From Perilla frutescens (Eukaryota; Streptophyta; Magnoliopsida; Lamiales; Lamiaceae), in the NCBI GenBank assembly GCA_026008535.1, contig BRKX01000009.1, positions 35,725,001 to 35,789,000 on the forward strand: a stretch of DNA of 64,000 nucleotides, given 5' to 3'. Shown one piece after another: positions 1 to 10,827 of this stretch. The number at the start of each line of letters is the position of its first letter. Within the stretch, counting starts at the first letter, position 1. Below the pieces are notes generated by a model. That model was not told the DNA's origin. It searched no databases and saw only the letters and a program-made list of their open reading frames with translations. The translations under genes were made by a program, and so were the position numbers.

Positions 1-2
1 CC

Positions 3-1766
3 CTTCAGAAAGAGAAATGATCTGCTGGTGATGATCATGTTTTGCCCTCAGATGTGCCTGAACATGTTGAGGCATATGTTGCAGAGAAAAGCCCTGCTGT
101 GACATCCACTCCAGCTGATGTTGATAATCAATCTCCTGTGAAACCTTTTGTGACAGAAATTGATGATGAAGATAAGGAAGATGACATTCCCTTAAGCTTA
201 AAGATGAAAGCTATAGCTACTGCTCTTGCCAAAGGAAAGAAGAAAGTCATTCACAGACCTTTAGTCGCTGACCCAGCTGAGAAGGAAGTAATTCAGAGTT
301 CATCCTCTTAATCTGCTGAAAAGACTCCTATTCCACAACAGGAAAAATTATTGGCCTCTACTCAATATGATCCTTTTGTAAGATCGCCAGTGAAGAAGAA
401 AACACCAAGGAAGAAAGCATCTACTGCTATGGTGCAGCTGGTTCCAAGAACCCCTGTGACTAGAAGTCGAGCGTCTGCTACTCCACCATCTGCTGATGCA
501 TCCACAAAGAAAAGGAAAGCCACTACATTAACTGGTCCTTCCAAGAAAGTCAAGAAAGCTGCCCCGCCAACTCATGTACCTGAAGATGTTCGCTCCCATT
601 TAAGTGAACATGAGTCTGAAGTTCACAAATAGATTGTTCGAGCTCCAGGTACATCTAGTCAATCCATCTTTCGTTCTCCTAAGCATGCTGAATTATGGGA
701 AAAAGTGAAGCAGAGATCCATGATCTCTGAAAAGAATGTGGATAAGGAAACATTGTTGGCTACTGGGGTGTTTACTTTACTGGAGCAAGCTGCTTTGTTG
801 GGAACAGTACAGAAGGTTCAGGAGTTTGTTCCCAAAGTTGTTACAGAATTCTATTGTAATTTGACAATAGATGATTGGGGGAATGGTTGCTGAGGAACTA
901 TCCCATGGCATCTACAATAAATGGCCATCTCATCCACAGACTATTCCAACCTCCAAGCTGACTTACAAGTATGGAGCCCTATTCAGAATTCTGATTCACA
1001 ATTGGCTACCAACTAAGCACAGGGCAGCAGTGACTCAAGCTCAAGGGAGGTTTCTGTTCACCTTGGAACTAGCAAGCAGTTCAACTATGGTGAGTTTTTC
1101 TTCAGCAAGATCATCAGCAGTGTAGAGTCTACTGTGGTCAAAGGTCCACTTTGCTATCCATCATTGATCTACAACATCATCAAGCAATAGAAGAAGAATG
1201 TGTCTTCAAAGAAAGACAAAATTATTCCTCTTCACAAGCCCCTAGTGATCAAAGTTGCTCCTGAAATAGGAGATCCTAATCTTCACCTCCAATTCAAGCA
1301 GTTCTTGTCATCCAAGAAAGGAGTGGATGAAACTGTTGAAGAATCCTCTCCAAAGGGTGATGTGCTCAGATTTTTAGAGAAAAGTCTGGAGTTTCATGCT
1401 CGTTTGATTTCTGAGTATACTTCTGAGAAGATGAAGATCCAAGCCATGATTGATGATCTTTCATCAGGAGAAGAGTTTGTCTCCCCAACAGCAGATGTTT
1501 CTGAAAATGTTCATAACTTGCACAAGCTTGCAAGTACTGCTGAAGCTGCTGCTCAGAAGAAGACTACTCCAGCACAACAGCCAGATGAAGCACAGACTGC
1601 AGAACAAACTAAGGAAGTAGAAGCTGTCCAGGAGGAGTCTGTAGAGGAGGATCATGAAGTTGAGAATGCTGAAGCTGAGGATGATGAAGAGGAGGCTGAG
1701 GAGGATGCTGATGATGGAGAAGAGACAGAGTATGATGATGCTGAAGCAGGCTCTGACGAAGGATGA
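3..1766 (+). pseudogene. envelope-position ORF of copia element (putative plant transposon protein domain), broken
   Basis: The main frame starts at position 3 and is interrupted by stops near 18, 309, 630 and 892. A central block (about 680-1140) reads like the domain listed as putative plant transposon protein (Transposase_32), with a run such as LLEQAALLGTVQKVQEFVPK and a NWLP motif. That block leaves the main frame at about 880 and returns at about 1075, so two frameshifts nearly compensate. Basic nuclear-signal-like stretches (KKRK, KKVKK) lie near 510-570, and the C-terminus (1620-1766) is extremely acidic. The function of this ORF class in SIRE-type elements is unknown; envelope-like is a positional name only. 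The 5' end is outside the window. Confidence 0.6.
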
Positions 1767-2221
1767 TCTAAAGGTAATGATGATGCTCAAGACTCTAACA
1801 AATCTGAGTAGTTCCTTCGTATTACTCATTTGCCTTTCTCGGTGGCAAATAGGGGGAGTAATGCAATATAAGCTTTTTTATTATTTCTGTTTCTGTTTTA
1901 CTTATCTTGCATCATGTTTTGCAAGATATTTTATTTTTGATATTATAGCTTATTTTTAGCTATTTTATTATGAAATAGATTTTTCTTCCCTTTATGATTC
2001 ATATCTGCTAAAAAATTGAAACTGCTATCAAAAGATAAAAATAAAAAAATGAATATAGCAGAGCAGGTACAAACAGATAAGAAAGTGAAAAACAGATGAA
2101 TCATATAATGTTCTTCCAAACATTCAAGTATGTTTCTAAGTACATGATCCTACAGTCCAAGGGATTGTGTTCTTTTAAACATGGAGCTGATTTGCAACAA
2201 GATAAAGATAAAGGGGGAGCT
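1767..2221 (+). other. 3' untranslated region and polypurine tract of the left copia element
   Basis: No coding sequence is visible after the acidic ORF. The stretch is AT-rich and contains two GGGGGAG-type purine runs, at about 1853-1858 and 2211-2219. The second directly abuts the LTR start and is the probable plus-strand priming site for reverse transcription. Confidence 0.6.
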
Positions 2222-3193
2222 TGTTAGTGCCATTTGCACTTAGGTGTTCGGATTGTCATTATCTGTTTAAGATGTTATGGCGATTTCAAAAGAACACAAA
2301 AGGTTTTGGTTATTCATGTTCGAATAACATGTTCTGGACATTTTAGTAAACATTCTGCTGCCAATCTGATTGAAGATCAAGACGTGTACTTAGACATGTT
2401 CAAGAACATGATCATGTACATAGTTGTCCAGAGAGCTTACAAGAGACGTATCATGCCGGAATCAAAGAGCTGGTGCTGCAGATTCAAGATGGACGTTTCA
2501 GAATAAAAGTTGCCTTGTTCGTGATGAAGATCAAGAAGGAAAGAAGGAGTTCTATTCAAGGAAGACATCTAAACTAGGAAAGTCCGATTTATTTAGGGAA
2601 TTGTTTTCTTGTTAAATCCTAGTCTAATTAGGACTTCTGATTACCTTGTTAAGGCTATAATCTATTGTTTATAAATAGCCTGGGATTCAGACTAGTTTAG
2701 ATGACATGAATTTTTACGAATACACAAAAGGGTTGAGAGGTAAAAGACTTCACAATCGAAGCATATAGTATTCGGGAATACTAGGTTTGATCGGTTAGAT
2801 TATTGTGTTTCTAGTCTGTGTTTGAAACTCACTTTCATACACACTTAAAGGAGTCTCGGGAGAGATTTATTGTGGGAACTAGAGGGATTCTAGATTGTGA
2901 GGTGAGCTCACAATTCAGTTTAGTGAAAGAGGTTGAATCGGGTAGGAAAGGGGTCGAGTGACGGGAGTCTTTGTATAATAACCTTTGTAACCATTCAACG
3001 GAGTAGTAAACTATTTCTCACGGACTTGATAAGTCCCCTTGACGTAGATCAGTTGATCGAACAGGGTTACCAACCTCGCGTTCTTTGTTTGCTTAAAGTT
3101 TTTATATTCTGATCTTACATGTTCACTACAATGTTCAAGTACATGATGATGAACATGACCGCACAATTTATGTAACTTCACAACAATATAACA
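2222..3193 (+). repeat. 3' LTR of the left copia element
   Basis: It starts TGTTAG directly after the polypurine tract and is drawn to end at TAACA, giving a short inverted terminal repeat. A TATA box (TATAAATAGCC, about 2670-2680) marks the probable promoter. The left edge is secure. The right edge is inferred, because no partner LTR is in the window to compare with. Confidence 0.6.
2670..2680 (+). promoter_or_regulatory. TATA box of the left copia LTR
   Basis: TATAAATAGCC lies about 450 bp into the LTR, a usual place for the U3/R promoter of a copia LTR. Confidence 0.45.
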
Positions 3194-3373
3194 CCACACA
3201 TCAAATTCATAAATTTAATGGATTAAAATTTACTATGCATCTCCGCAAAAAAACTAAATCAAATGACCACAATATCCGTAACATATGTAAGAGTTAATTC
3301 AACAAGTCATATATCCACTCTTCCAAAAGAAATCATCCATAAGCATATCAAAATTAATCTCACCAGTACCTGC

Positions 3374-3565
3374 CTAAATCTGTTTCGAGATAAACATATG
3401 AACCATTTCAACTTTTGCAAAGTCTGGAAGGCTAAAGAATAAATCAAGATCCTTACTGTTATTGCATAAATGTTGAGCCACAAAAATTTGTTCAGACACG
3501 TCTAACACCCCCAGTGCACCCAATGCATCAAAGACCGCGGTCCTTTTCTGAGACATGTTAAACTC
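3374..3565 (-). pseudogene. Harbinger Myb/SANT-like protein, C-terminal part
   Basis: This is the other side of the solo-LTR insertion. The reading frame of the 7113-7438 part continues here when the inserted LTR and one copy of AACTC are ignored. The segment carries the C-terminal signature of this family (ALGALGV, then DLDLFFSLPD) and ends at a stop at 3374. This supports the insertion having occurred inside a once-continuous coding exon. Confidence 0.65.
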
Positions 3566-3764
3566 TGTAACAGCCCGGTCCTGAGGATGGGGCGGGGTTG
3601 TTTTGCATAAAATAGCACGAAAGATTGGAAATCCAAGGGGGTGTTTCTAGAATTAAACTAAGTTAACGCCTCAAAAACTTAGGCAACATAACTTTATGAT
3701 TAGGAAGAACTTATCATTTTCAACGAATCAAATGGGTCAAAGGGTTCAAACAAATTGAAGGAAT

Positions 3765-4013
3765 GCCTATTCATAGGCTAATCAAATTCAAACAGAATCC
3801 AACAATTAATAGATAGGATTCCGACTTTTCAAATAAACAAGACCTCTCCATAGGTCACAACAACTAAGACCCATCAATAGGTCAGAGGCAAATAAACTAT
3901 TTTATGTCATATTCATAGGACATAAGCAATTAATCAAGATAAGACCTATTCATAGGTCAACTGAAAAATAAACAAAATCCAAGACTTAACTAAATATGAC
4001 CAACTCATAGGTC
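3765..4013. repeat. array of six short palindromes in the solo LTR
   Basis: Imperfect or perfect inverted repeats of 14-18 bp occur at 3765-3778, 3841-3856, 3868-3883, 3905-3922, 3943-3958 and 3998-4013. The clearest is GACCTATTCATAGGTC. They lie near the 3' (U5) end of the minus-oriented LTR. Confidence 0.7.
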
Positions 4014-4509
4014 GAAAACTGTAATGAAACATGCTTGGATTTATGAAAAGAAGTGGGACTTTATTATCATGATTCAATAAAGAATACAATTCAGATAAGC
4101 CCAAAAATAAAACATAGCATGCAATCATACTATGGGGCAACTGTATCAGAGTTTAAGCGGAAAACAATGGAGTAATATTGTATCATATAACAACATACTC
4201 ATGAGCAATAATTTAGTCTGAATGAAACAACAAGGCATGATCAACCCACAACAGTCAATCAAGCCATCACCTCCAACATCTCAACCTGTGAAAAACATTT
4301 TGAAAATATTTTGGGCGTGAGTACTAAAGCACTCAGTGGGTTAAACTTTTAACGCATTCTTTAATAAAAACTGTAACAGAATATCCAAAATATAAATACA
4401 GATAATGGAAAGCAAAACGCAAAAGCCCTTTCCATTTCTGCAAACCTTTACTTCTCTTTGGTACCTTGTAGCTCCTTCTGCCGTCTACTGCACTCTATGA
4501 CATGTCGCT

Positions 4510-4660
4510 GATAGGAAAAGGAAGGGGTTACCTCGCTAATCCGAGAAGAGTATACCAGGGATCGCCTAGCATTGACCCTGAGTATACCAGGGGTTACCTA
4601 GCATTGACTCCTTATAGTGATGCTCAGATCACATGTATGTGCAGGGGTTACCTCACAGTG
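4510..4660. repeat. short direct repeats in the solo LTR
   Basis: The unit containing GTATACCAGGG and GGTTACCTAGCATTGAC recurs imperfectly two to three times, with a third GGGGTTACCTC copy further on. Confidence 0.5.
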
Positions 4661-4904
4661 ACACTTTTAGTGATTAACATCACAACTGCAAGAATCACAG
4701 TTCCTACCTATCCTTTGATCTATGTTCTCTATAAAGCGCGTAATATGACATAAGCATAAAAACCATGTCATCCTCTAAATATAGCAACTAGGCTAACCTT
4801 TAATTCCTCTAGCAACTTTGTTCAATTATGCTTCTTATTCCTTAAATGGAAATCATTCTATAACTTGAGTTTAATGCTGAAAGCACAAGCTAAAGAGTAT
4901 AACT

Positions 4905-5261
4905 TATTATACACAAGTATAATCAATACACAATAAATATTTAATATACTGCAACTTTAAACTATGACTATTAGACTTTAAATATAAACTCTAACCTTAA
5001 TCTATATACTATGAACTTTAAACTCTACACCTTAACTTTTAACCCATAGACTTTAGTTATGACAACACATAATCTATTCTATTTAATTATGTCGAAGCAT
5101 AATTTATATTCGCTTATTGTGATAAATCATAATTTATTTTCTCAATAATTATGATGAAGTATGATCTATGTTCTCAGTAATTATGGCAAAGCATAATCTA
5201 TGTTCTCGATAATTATGGCATAGCATAATCTATGTTCTCAATAATTATACATCAGTATAAT
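4905..5261. repeat. regular array of ATTATG...CATAAT palindromes in the solo LTR
   Basis: Seven inverted repeats of about 16-18 bp start at 5057, 5086, 5116, 5148, 5180, 5212 and 5244, a spacing of 29, 30, 32, 32, 32 and 32 bp. An eighth, outlying copy is at about 4905. Example: ATTATGGCAAAGCATAAT. Each could form a 6-bp stem with a 6-base loop. Confidence 0.75.
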
Positions 5262-6392
5262 ACTATTACTCTAGCAGAGACTTGAGCAGATAATTTCTCA
5301 AATATTTTATTTGGATATTCTAACTATGACTATCACATTTATGAGTTAATAACTCAAATATAGATAGGTTTTGCAAATAAACCCACCTCGATTAGACCAA
5401 CTCAGGTGATCAAACTTCTCGATACTCATCCGTCAGCTCCTCTGACTAGCTCAACAAGTCCTACAAGGTCAAACCTTATTTTAGGACTGCTACTCTAATT
5501 TTCAGAACTCGACTTTAATTTAATTGGAGCTTTTATTTACTTTAATCATATTTCAATTAAGAATACGCGACTCTAGAGACCTCGTACAACTTCAATAGAG
5601 AAGAAAATAAATTCCAAAATATAATTTCCAATTTGATGGGACCAAAAGATTTGACAGAGGCCACTTTCCGTAACTTGCCATTTTAATCCAATTTTACACA
5701 GGAAACCTCGATTGCACTTTTTTCTTGTCCAAAAATTACGAAAATGATCAGGCATGACCCCACATATATATTTATTAAACTATATAATTTTTGGAATTTT
5801 CTGAAATCGCATGCTTTAATTATAAAAATAACCGCCTGATTAAAATAATCGACTTTAATCAAAACTTATCGGAAAATTACGAAACTTGGCAGTCCTATAG
5901 GAAATAATATTTCGAGCAACTTTTTAGCTCAAACTTTTTCGATTTGACGACCCAAAACGGGCACAAACCGAAACTGATCGGCGCCCCTTTATTTTTCACG
6001 TTTTCCGGTGTTTTCTCCGGTTTCCAGCCACCGGACGACAACGTACTCAACATACGAAATGAAGCACTATTTAAAACACACAACATATTAAATTTTCAAC
6101 TATAAAAGATGAGAAATGAACCAAAACGAGACATCCAAAGCGGCGGCGCGACGGCGACACGACGACGGCGATTCCGGCCATCCACGGCAGCGGCGACGAC
6201 GGCTCTCCGGCAGCCTTCCGGCACTCGACAGCTGCTCCCGCAGCAGCACCCCTTCCCCCAAATAAAACTTAACCTGGGCCCGCATGCGCGATTTACTCGG
6301 CGCAGGCCCGGATTTCTCTCGTTCGTCAACACGAACGAGAGAGAAAGAGAGAGAAGAGAGAGAATGAGCAATGAACAATGAGCCCCAAGCCC

Positions 6393-6404
6393 CCTGTTTA
6401 TAGG
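6393..6404 (-). promoter_or_regulatory. TATA box of the solo LTR
   Basis: The minus strand reads CCTATAAACAGG followed by a pyrimidine-rich leader, consistent with the LTR promoter. Confidence 0.4.
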
Positions 6405-7112
6405 AAAAGTGGCTCTGGAGCGGGTATAACTTATTCGGATATAAAATACTGATAAAGTAATTTTCGGATTCAATAAAACTTGTTTTATTCAATGGTGAGG
6501 TCCAAATGACCTCCAACATAAAATCTGAAAATATCGGGAGACTCGTTGGCTCGAGTACTATTGAACCAACCTAACTCGGGATGACGAAGAAGTCGTCTGA
6601 AGAGAAACGAGAAAAGATTCCCTTTCAAAAATTACTTTTACTATTCATTTTGACTGACGGATTTTGCTCTCGAGCGCTCGATTGACCTCAGATTGGCAAT
6701 CCGTGAATGCGAACGGATTCCTTGGGTCATTTCCTATACGATAGGCTTGATAGAACAAGTCTCAGATCAATGGGGAGGATTTCGTAAATTTTTCGAATCA
6801 CAAACTCTCGCATAAATTACTATTCACAGGTTTTCCCTTTACGATTTTCAATTATGGGACTCCTGTAGAAGTTAGAATAAAATTCTGAAAGCACCAACGA
6901 CTTTCTTTAGGTCGTTACATTCCAAAAAAGACCAATATTGACTATTTTCCGGCGGCAAATGTAAAATCTTATAATCGATTTTCACATAAAATACACAAAA
7001 AAGGTCGCGACTTACCTCTGTTTTACTTTATTTTAGCTCCAATTATTTTCTTTAGTCTTCTAAAAAAATTTAGAAAACTCCTTAATATATTCTGAAATTC
7101 TGGGATGTTACA

Positions 7113-7438
7113 AACTCATAGCCGATCCTCTTAGAAATATCAGAAAGCCTCTCATTAGTTTGATTGCAAAAGGTTCCCATCAAATCAAGAATTTTTTCAC
7201 CAGTGGTGTCAACCAATTTTCTTTTCTTAGACTTTGTTTTCTTACTTGAGGCCTGCCCACTTGTTTTGCAAACAGATACAACATCACCATCACCTTCATT
7301 TTCGCCCTTCCAACCTTATTGGAATAAATCTTTCAATGCTTGTACTAGCACATCTTCCTCTTTGAGTGTCCAGATACGTCGTCGATTACTAGTAACATTA
7401 CCTTTAGAAGAATCTCTACATGAACTCTCACCATCCAT
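7113..7438 (-). pseudogene. Harbinger Myb/SANT-like DNA-binding protein, N-terminal part
   Basis: The ATG is at 7438. The N-terminal region contains RRRIWTLKEEDVLVQALKDL, the first helix of a Myb/SANT-like (trihelix-type) domain. In plant PIF/Harbinger elements this protein binds the transposon ends and works with the DDE transposase. An in-frame TAA follows soon after (about 7318), then the frame continues through a KKTKSKKRK basic stretch to the insertion point of a solo LTR. The remainder lies at 3374-3565 on the same strand in the continuing frame. It is broken by both the stop and the insertion. Confidence 0.65.
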
Positions 7439-7671
7439 GGCTCCTACAAAGATTTATTTAGTAATTTAAATCAAAATAACACACATTATGCACCAACACA
7501 TCATTCTTCTACATATAGAATTGCACCAGAGAGAACATTTAATTTAAAATAGATAAAAAAACACAGATCATATTTAAATGGTATTGTCAGTAACATAGTT
7601 TAAAACACAACAAAACATTAGTCTCTCCATTCATTATACATAGAAGTGGCTAAATTGTTAATCCAACAAGT

Positions 7672-8405
7672 TCATTGTTGACTACTTTCGACAACATCAA
7701 CATAAGCATCTACATTTGCCTCATTTGCCTCCACAAACTGAGCCAATTCGTTCTCTAAAGGGTCCTCTGGCATTACTTTTTTAATGAAATTATGTAGTAG
7801 ACAACAAGCCATGATGATGCGATTATGAACTTTAATGGGGTAAAAGGATGGACTCCTTAGTATAGCTCATTGCATTTTCAATAATCCAAATGTTCTTTCA
7901 ATCACATTATCAGCTTTTGAATGCTTCATATTGAACAACTCTTCTTTCTTTTGAGGGGCGTATCTATCTTGAACCCAATCATCCAAATGATACCTTAAAC
8001 CGTGATATGGAGTTAAGAAGCCTTCACCATTTACATATCCATTGTCACACAAATAATAATTTCCTGCGTAAACAATGATAGTTATGATTAAAAATTATAA
8101 AGCATTAGTCATGATTTTGTATTTTTCCATTTGCTATATATACATTAAGCTTTAGTGATTGCATGCATAAAATTACCTATAGGAACTCGCAACCCATTAT
8201 TTCTCGTTATGGCATCCCATAACACCTTAGAATCTGCTGCACTTCCTTCCCAACCAGTTAATACGTATATGAAGTCCATATAGCGGTCACAAACACCTAG
8301 GACGTTCACTGAAATATGTCCCTTCCTATTACGATAACGACCCCTATCAGATTTTGACACTTTTACGGGAATATAAGTTCCATCTAAAGCACCCAAACAA
8401 CCCAT
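7672..8405 (-). pseudogene. PIF/Harbinger DDE transposase (HARBI1-like), C-terminal exons
   Basis: DDE superfamily transposase of the HARBI1/PIF type, which cuts and pastes the element. The first exon carries GALDGTYIPVKVS (first catalytic D) and GSAADSKVL (second D). A likely 113-bp intron (8176 to 8064 on the minus strand) has GT and AG borders and rejoins in frame at NYYLCDNGY. The second exon carries NVIERTFGLLK (catalytic E), then a TGA where a Trp is expected (about 7867), after which the frame stays open through the LLHNFIK region to a stop at 7672. The N-terminal region upstream of 8405 is not recognisable. Apart from the one stop the visible part is well preserved. Confidence 0.75.
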
Positions 8406-9861
8406 TCAAATACTATCAACACCTTTTAGTTGTTGGGAGATTCAAATACTTACTTTTGGATTCAGCCATTAAAGAAACAATTCTCACTAACATACAATTA
8501 TTATTGAGGCACATTAACAACATCATTCACCAAAACATTCTTCCCATGTAGGCGTAAAAATAGTTAGCAAGCCAACTGCAACCCAAATTTGCAACAATTT
8601 TAAATCCAGTCTCAAAAAATTCCACTGGCCAGAATTAACCACAATAATTAATTTCCCAACTAAATCCAGCTCTAGCATTACACTACAAATATATAATTCA
8701 AGTTCGACAAAGAAAAGAACTACAGAAAAACTAATATTCCAAGAAACTAGCAATAATTCTCACATCAACCTCCAATCTTTAACTATGATTCAACTCAGGG
8801 TAAAAAATTAGTTCCAAAATAAATAAATAAATAATATACCTGACTGTGAGTCGAGTCTGTGACAACCACTGCACTATCACCTTTTGTTATCAAATTATAA
8901 CCAAACTATCAGTCCATCTGCGAATCTTTATTCAACCCTGTAGAATTTACATCAAATATTGACAGGCAAGGGTGATCCAAAATGGCTTACAGATTATCAC
9001 AACTATGATAATATATATATATAAAGTAAAAAATATCAACCCATATGTAAAATAATCATGGAAATAATAAATAGATGAATACTTATTCTGCAAAAAGAGA
9101 AAGCTATAAAGAAGATTATCTACAAAATGCAGTGCAGTTAAACGCATAAAATCACACGACAATAATGAAACCATCCTCATTATCCCATATAGGAAAAAAA
9201 AATTTGTAAATAGAAAGAGAAATTTAGGGCAGATCTTATTCCAATGAGTCAATCGAATTAAATAGGAAAAAAAATAACTAAATCCCAATTCGAGAATTTC
9301 ATTAAATATCAAGAACTAGACACACAAAAAACAAAAAAAAAGAAAAGGAAGAGAGATTTTGGCAATACAAGAGGAAATTTCATTTCATGAAGAAGTTTCC
9401 AACGATTTCTTCAAAAACATCCTCTCTTAAAATTCAATTACAGACTTACTTGCTCGAGGATAAGGCAAATCGAAGCTATCCTCCAAAGTGTGAGGTTTAA
9501 CGCTTCTTGCTGCAGTTTTCCATCTGTAGATTAGGGCATAAAATTGGGGAGAGATTCTGAATCTGATGTGTGAAATGAAGGAAATGAGAAAAGAACAGGA
9601 TAATGAAATGGGTATGCTATGTAATTTCAAAAATTGAAGAAGGGTATGTTGGAAATTTTACACTCTTTTCTAGACTTATCGGCAAATGATAAGATTTATC
9701 AAAGGTGGGGAGATAGGATATGAATCCCTCAATTAATCATTAGTTGAGAGCTAATCACGGGCTTTAGGATAATTTAAAATATTGTATCATTCGAAGTAAA
9801 CATTGGATAGGATTGCATATTTGGGTGATATTCTTCTTTATCCTACAAAGTAAACAAGCCC
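8406..9861. other. AT-rich 5' region of the Harbinger remnant
   Basis: No convincing coding sequence is seen. The region should contain the transposase N-terminus, introns and subterminal DNA of the element, but it is too decayed to read. The last 25 bases are the terminal inverted repeat. Confidence 0.4.
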
Positions 9862-10051
9862 AAAGTCAAGTTCCTGCTAGACCAGTTGGTTAGAGTTTCA
9901 TAGGGTAAGGCTTTGCACTCGCACAGGTCTGGGTTCAAAACTCTTTGAGGATGTTATGCTGAATTAATTAAGGTATTAATTATTAATATATGGTGATCAA
10001 ACTGCGTTGCTTCGTTGTTTAGGTGTTCATATATTATATCTAATCAGATTA
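9862..10051 (+). mobile_element. tRNA-derived SINE, truncated by the Tekay insertion
   Basis: The sequence has an A-box-like TAGACCAGTTGG (9878-9889) and a B-box-like GGTTCAAAACT (9932-9942), about the tRNA distance apart, the internal RNA polymerase III promoter of a SINE. It ends where the Tekay LTR starts. The segment from about 9970 to 10051 also occurs, inverted, at 49926-50002, so this part may be the SINE tail or another repeat. Confidence 0.55.
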
Positions 10052-10786
10052 TGTAACACCCCGGAAAAATATAGTATTATTTTATAGTTAGAAATTTCAT
10101 GAAATTAGAACCCAATTTATTTTGGACTAGTTGATCGTAGTCCTAGAGACATTATAAGACCAAGAAAAGTCTCGACCTTAGTTGGGTTTTCTAATTTATA
10201 TTAGAATTTATATAAGAAAGTAGAAATTAATGGGAACGTTTTGATACCAAGATCATCCAATTCGGACTTCATTTGACCTTCCAATAGAATTTATTCCATT
10301 AAACACTTTGAAATTAATTTATTCCTTCAAACCCAACTTTATAAATTCAAGCACAATTAATTACTCAATTTTTTGGCCATCCAGTTTCGTCAATTCCAAC
10401 CATTTAACATATATATCAATTGTTGGGCCAGGCCATTAAGAGAATCCATGAGAGAGTAGTTATAAATTTATATCATTAATTGTGCATGTTATTTATTTGG
10501 ATAAATTTAAAAATTCCACCTATCATAATTTGCCATCTAGAAGATGTTTAATAAAGATCAGTGTTAAGGTTGAAACACACGTGTAGATATATGTGCACAA
10601 CCTATCTATATTATATATATATATATATAAGTATATACGTATATAGTATAATAATGGATAAAATTGAAAGAAAATAAAATAATAATAATAAAATAATAGT
10701 GACCAAACATATTTTGTCACTTGGAAGCAAAGAAAAGGAATTTGTGTACTTATTGTACACGTGTGTAATGTATGTGCTTGTGTGTG

Positions 10787-10827
<41 letters not shown>

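Larger units (their letters stand above)
1..3193 (+). mobile_element. 3' part of a SIRE-like Ty1/copia element
   Basis: The window opens inside a plus-strand LTR retrotransposon. The visible order is a decayed envelope-position ORF, a polypurine tract (GATAAAGGGGGAGCT) and one LTR that begins TGTTAG. An extra ORF between pol and the 3' LTR is typical of SIRE-type copia elements. Gag, protease, integrase, reverse transcriptase and the 5' LTR would lie to the left of the window. The sequence that follows belongs to a Harbinger element, so this copy appears to have inserted next to or inside that element. The target-site duplication cannot be checked because the other end is missing. Confidence 0.75.
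3566..7112 (-). repeat. solo LTR of a Ty3/gypsy (Tekay/Del-like) element
   Basis: The termini are a perfect 7-bp inverted pair, TGTAACA and TGTTACA, flanked on both sides by AACTC (3561-3565 and 7113-7117), the 5-bp duplication of an LTR element. No gag, pol, primer site or polypurine tract is found inside, so this is a lone LTR left by LTR-LTR recombination. On the minus strand it begins TGTAACATCCC and ends CCGGGCTGTTACA, the style of Tekay/Del chromovirus LTRs, which can be several kb long. A TATA box on the minus strand (CCTATAAACAGG, about 6393-6404) agrees with a minus orientation. Confidence 0.8.
3194..9861 (-). mobile_element. PIF/Harbinger DNA transposon remnant, interrupted
   Basis: Two minus-strand genes typical of plant PIF/Harbinger elements are present: a DDE transposase (7672-8405) and a Myb/SANT-like DNA-binding protein (7438 down to 3374, split by a solo LTR). 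The right end reads, on the minus strand, GGGCTTGTTTACTTTG, like Harbinger terminal inverted repeats. The left terminus is not in the window, probably because the left copia element inserted there. The 3-bp duplication expected of the superfamily could not be confirmed. Confidence 0.7.

Noticed and set aside
3011..3199. 62-codon minus-strand ORF in the left copia LTR
   Set aside because: Lies in the U5 part of the LTR, has no domain and is antisense to the element.
6096..6519. Overlapping ORFs on both strands in the solo LTR
   Set aside because: They arise from GC-rich low-complexity LTR leader sequence, overlap one another in three frames and show no domain.
9878..9942. Possible tRNA gene
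   Set aside because: A- and B-box-like motifs are present but no cloverleaf can be drawn; a SINE head fits better.
10523..10720. 65-codon minus-strand ORF in the Tekay LTR
   Set aside because: AT microsatellite translation (Tyr/Ile/Phe runs) inside an LTR.
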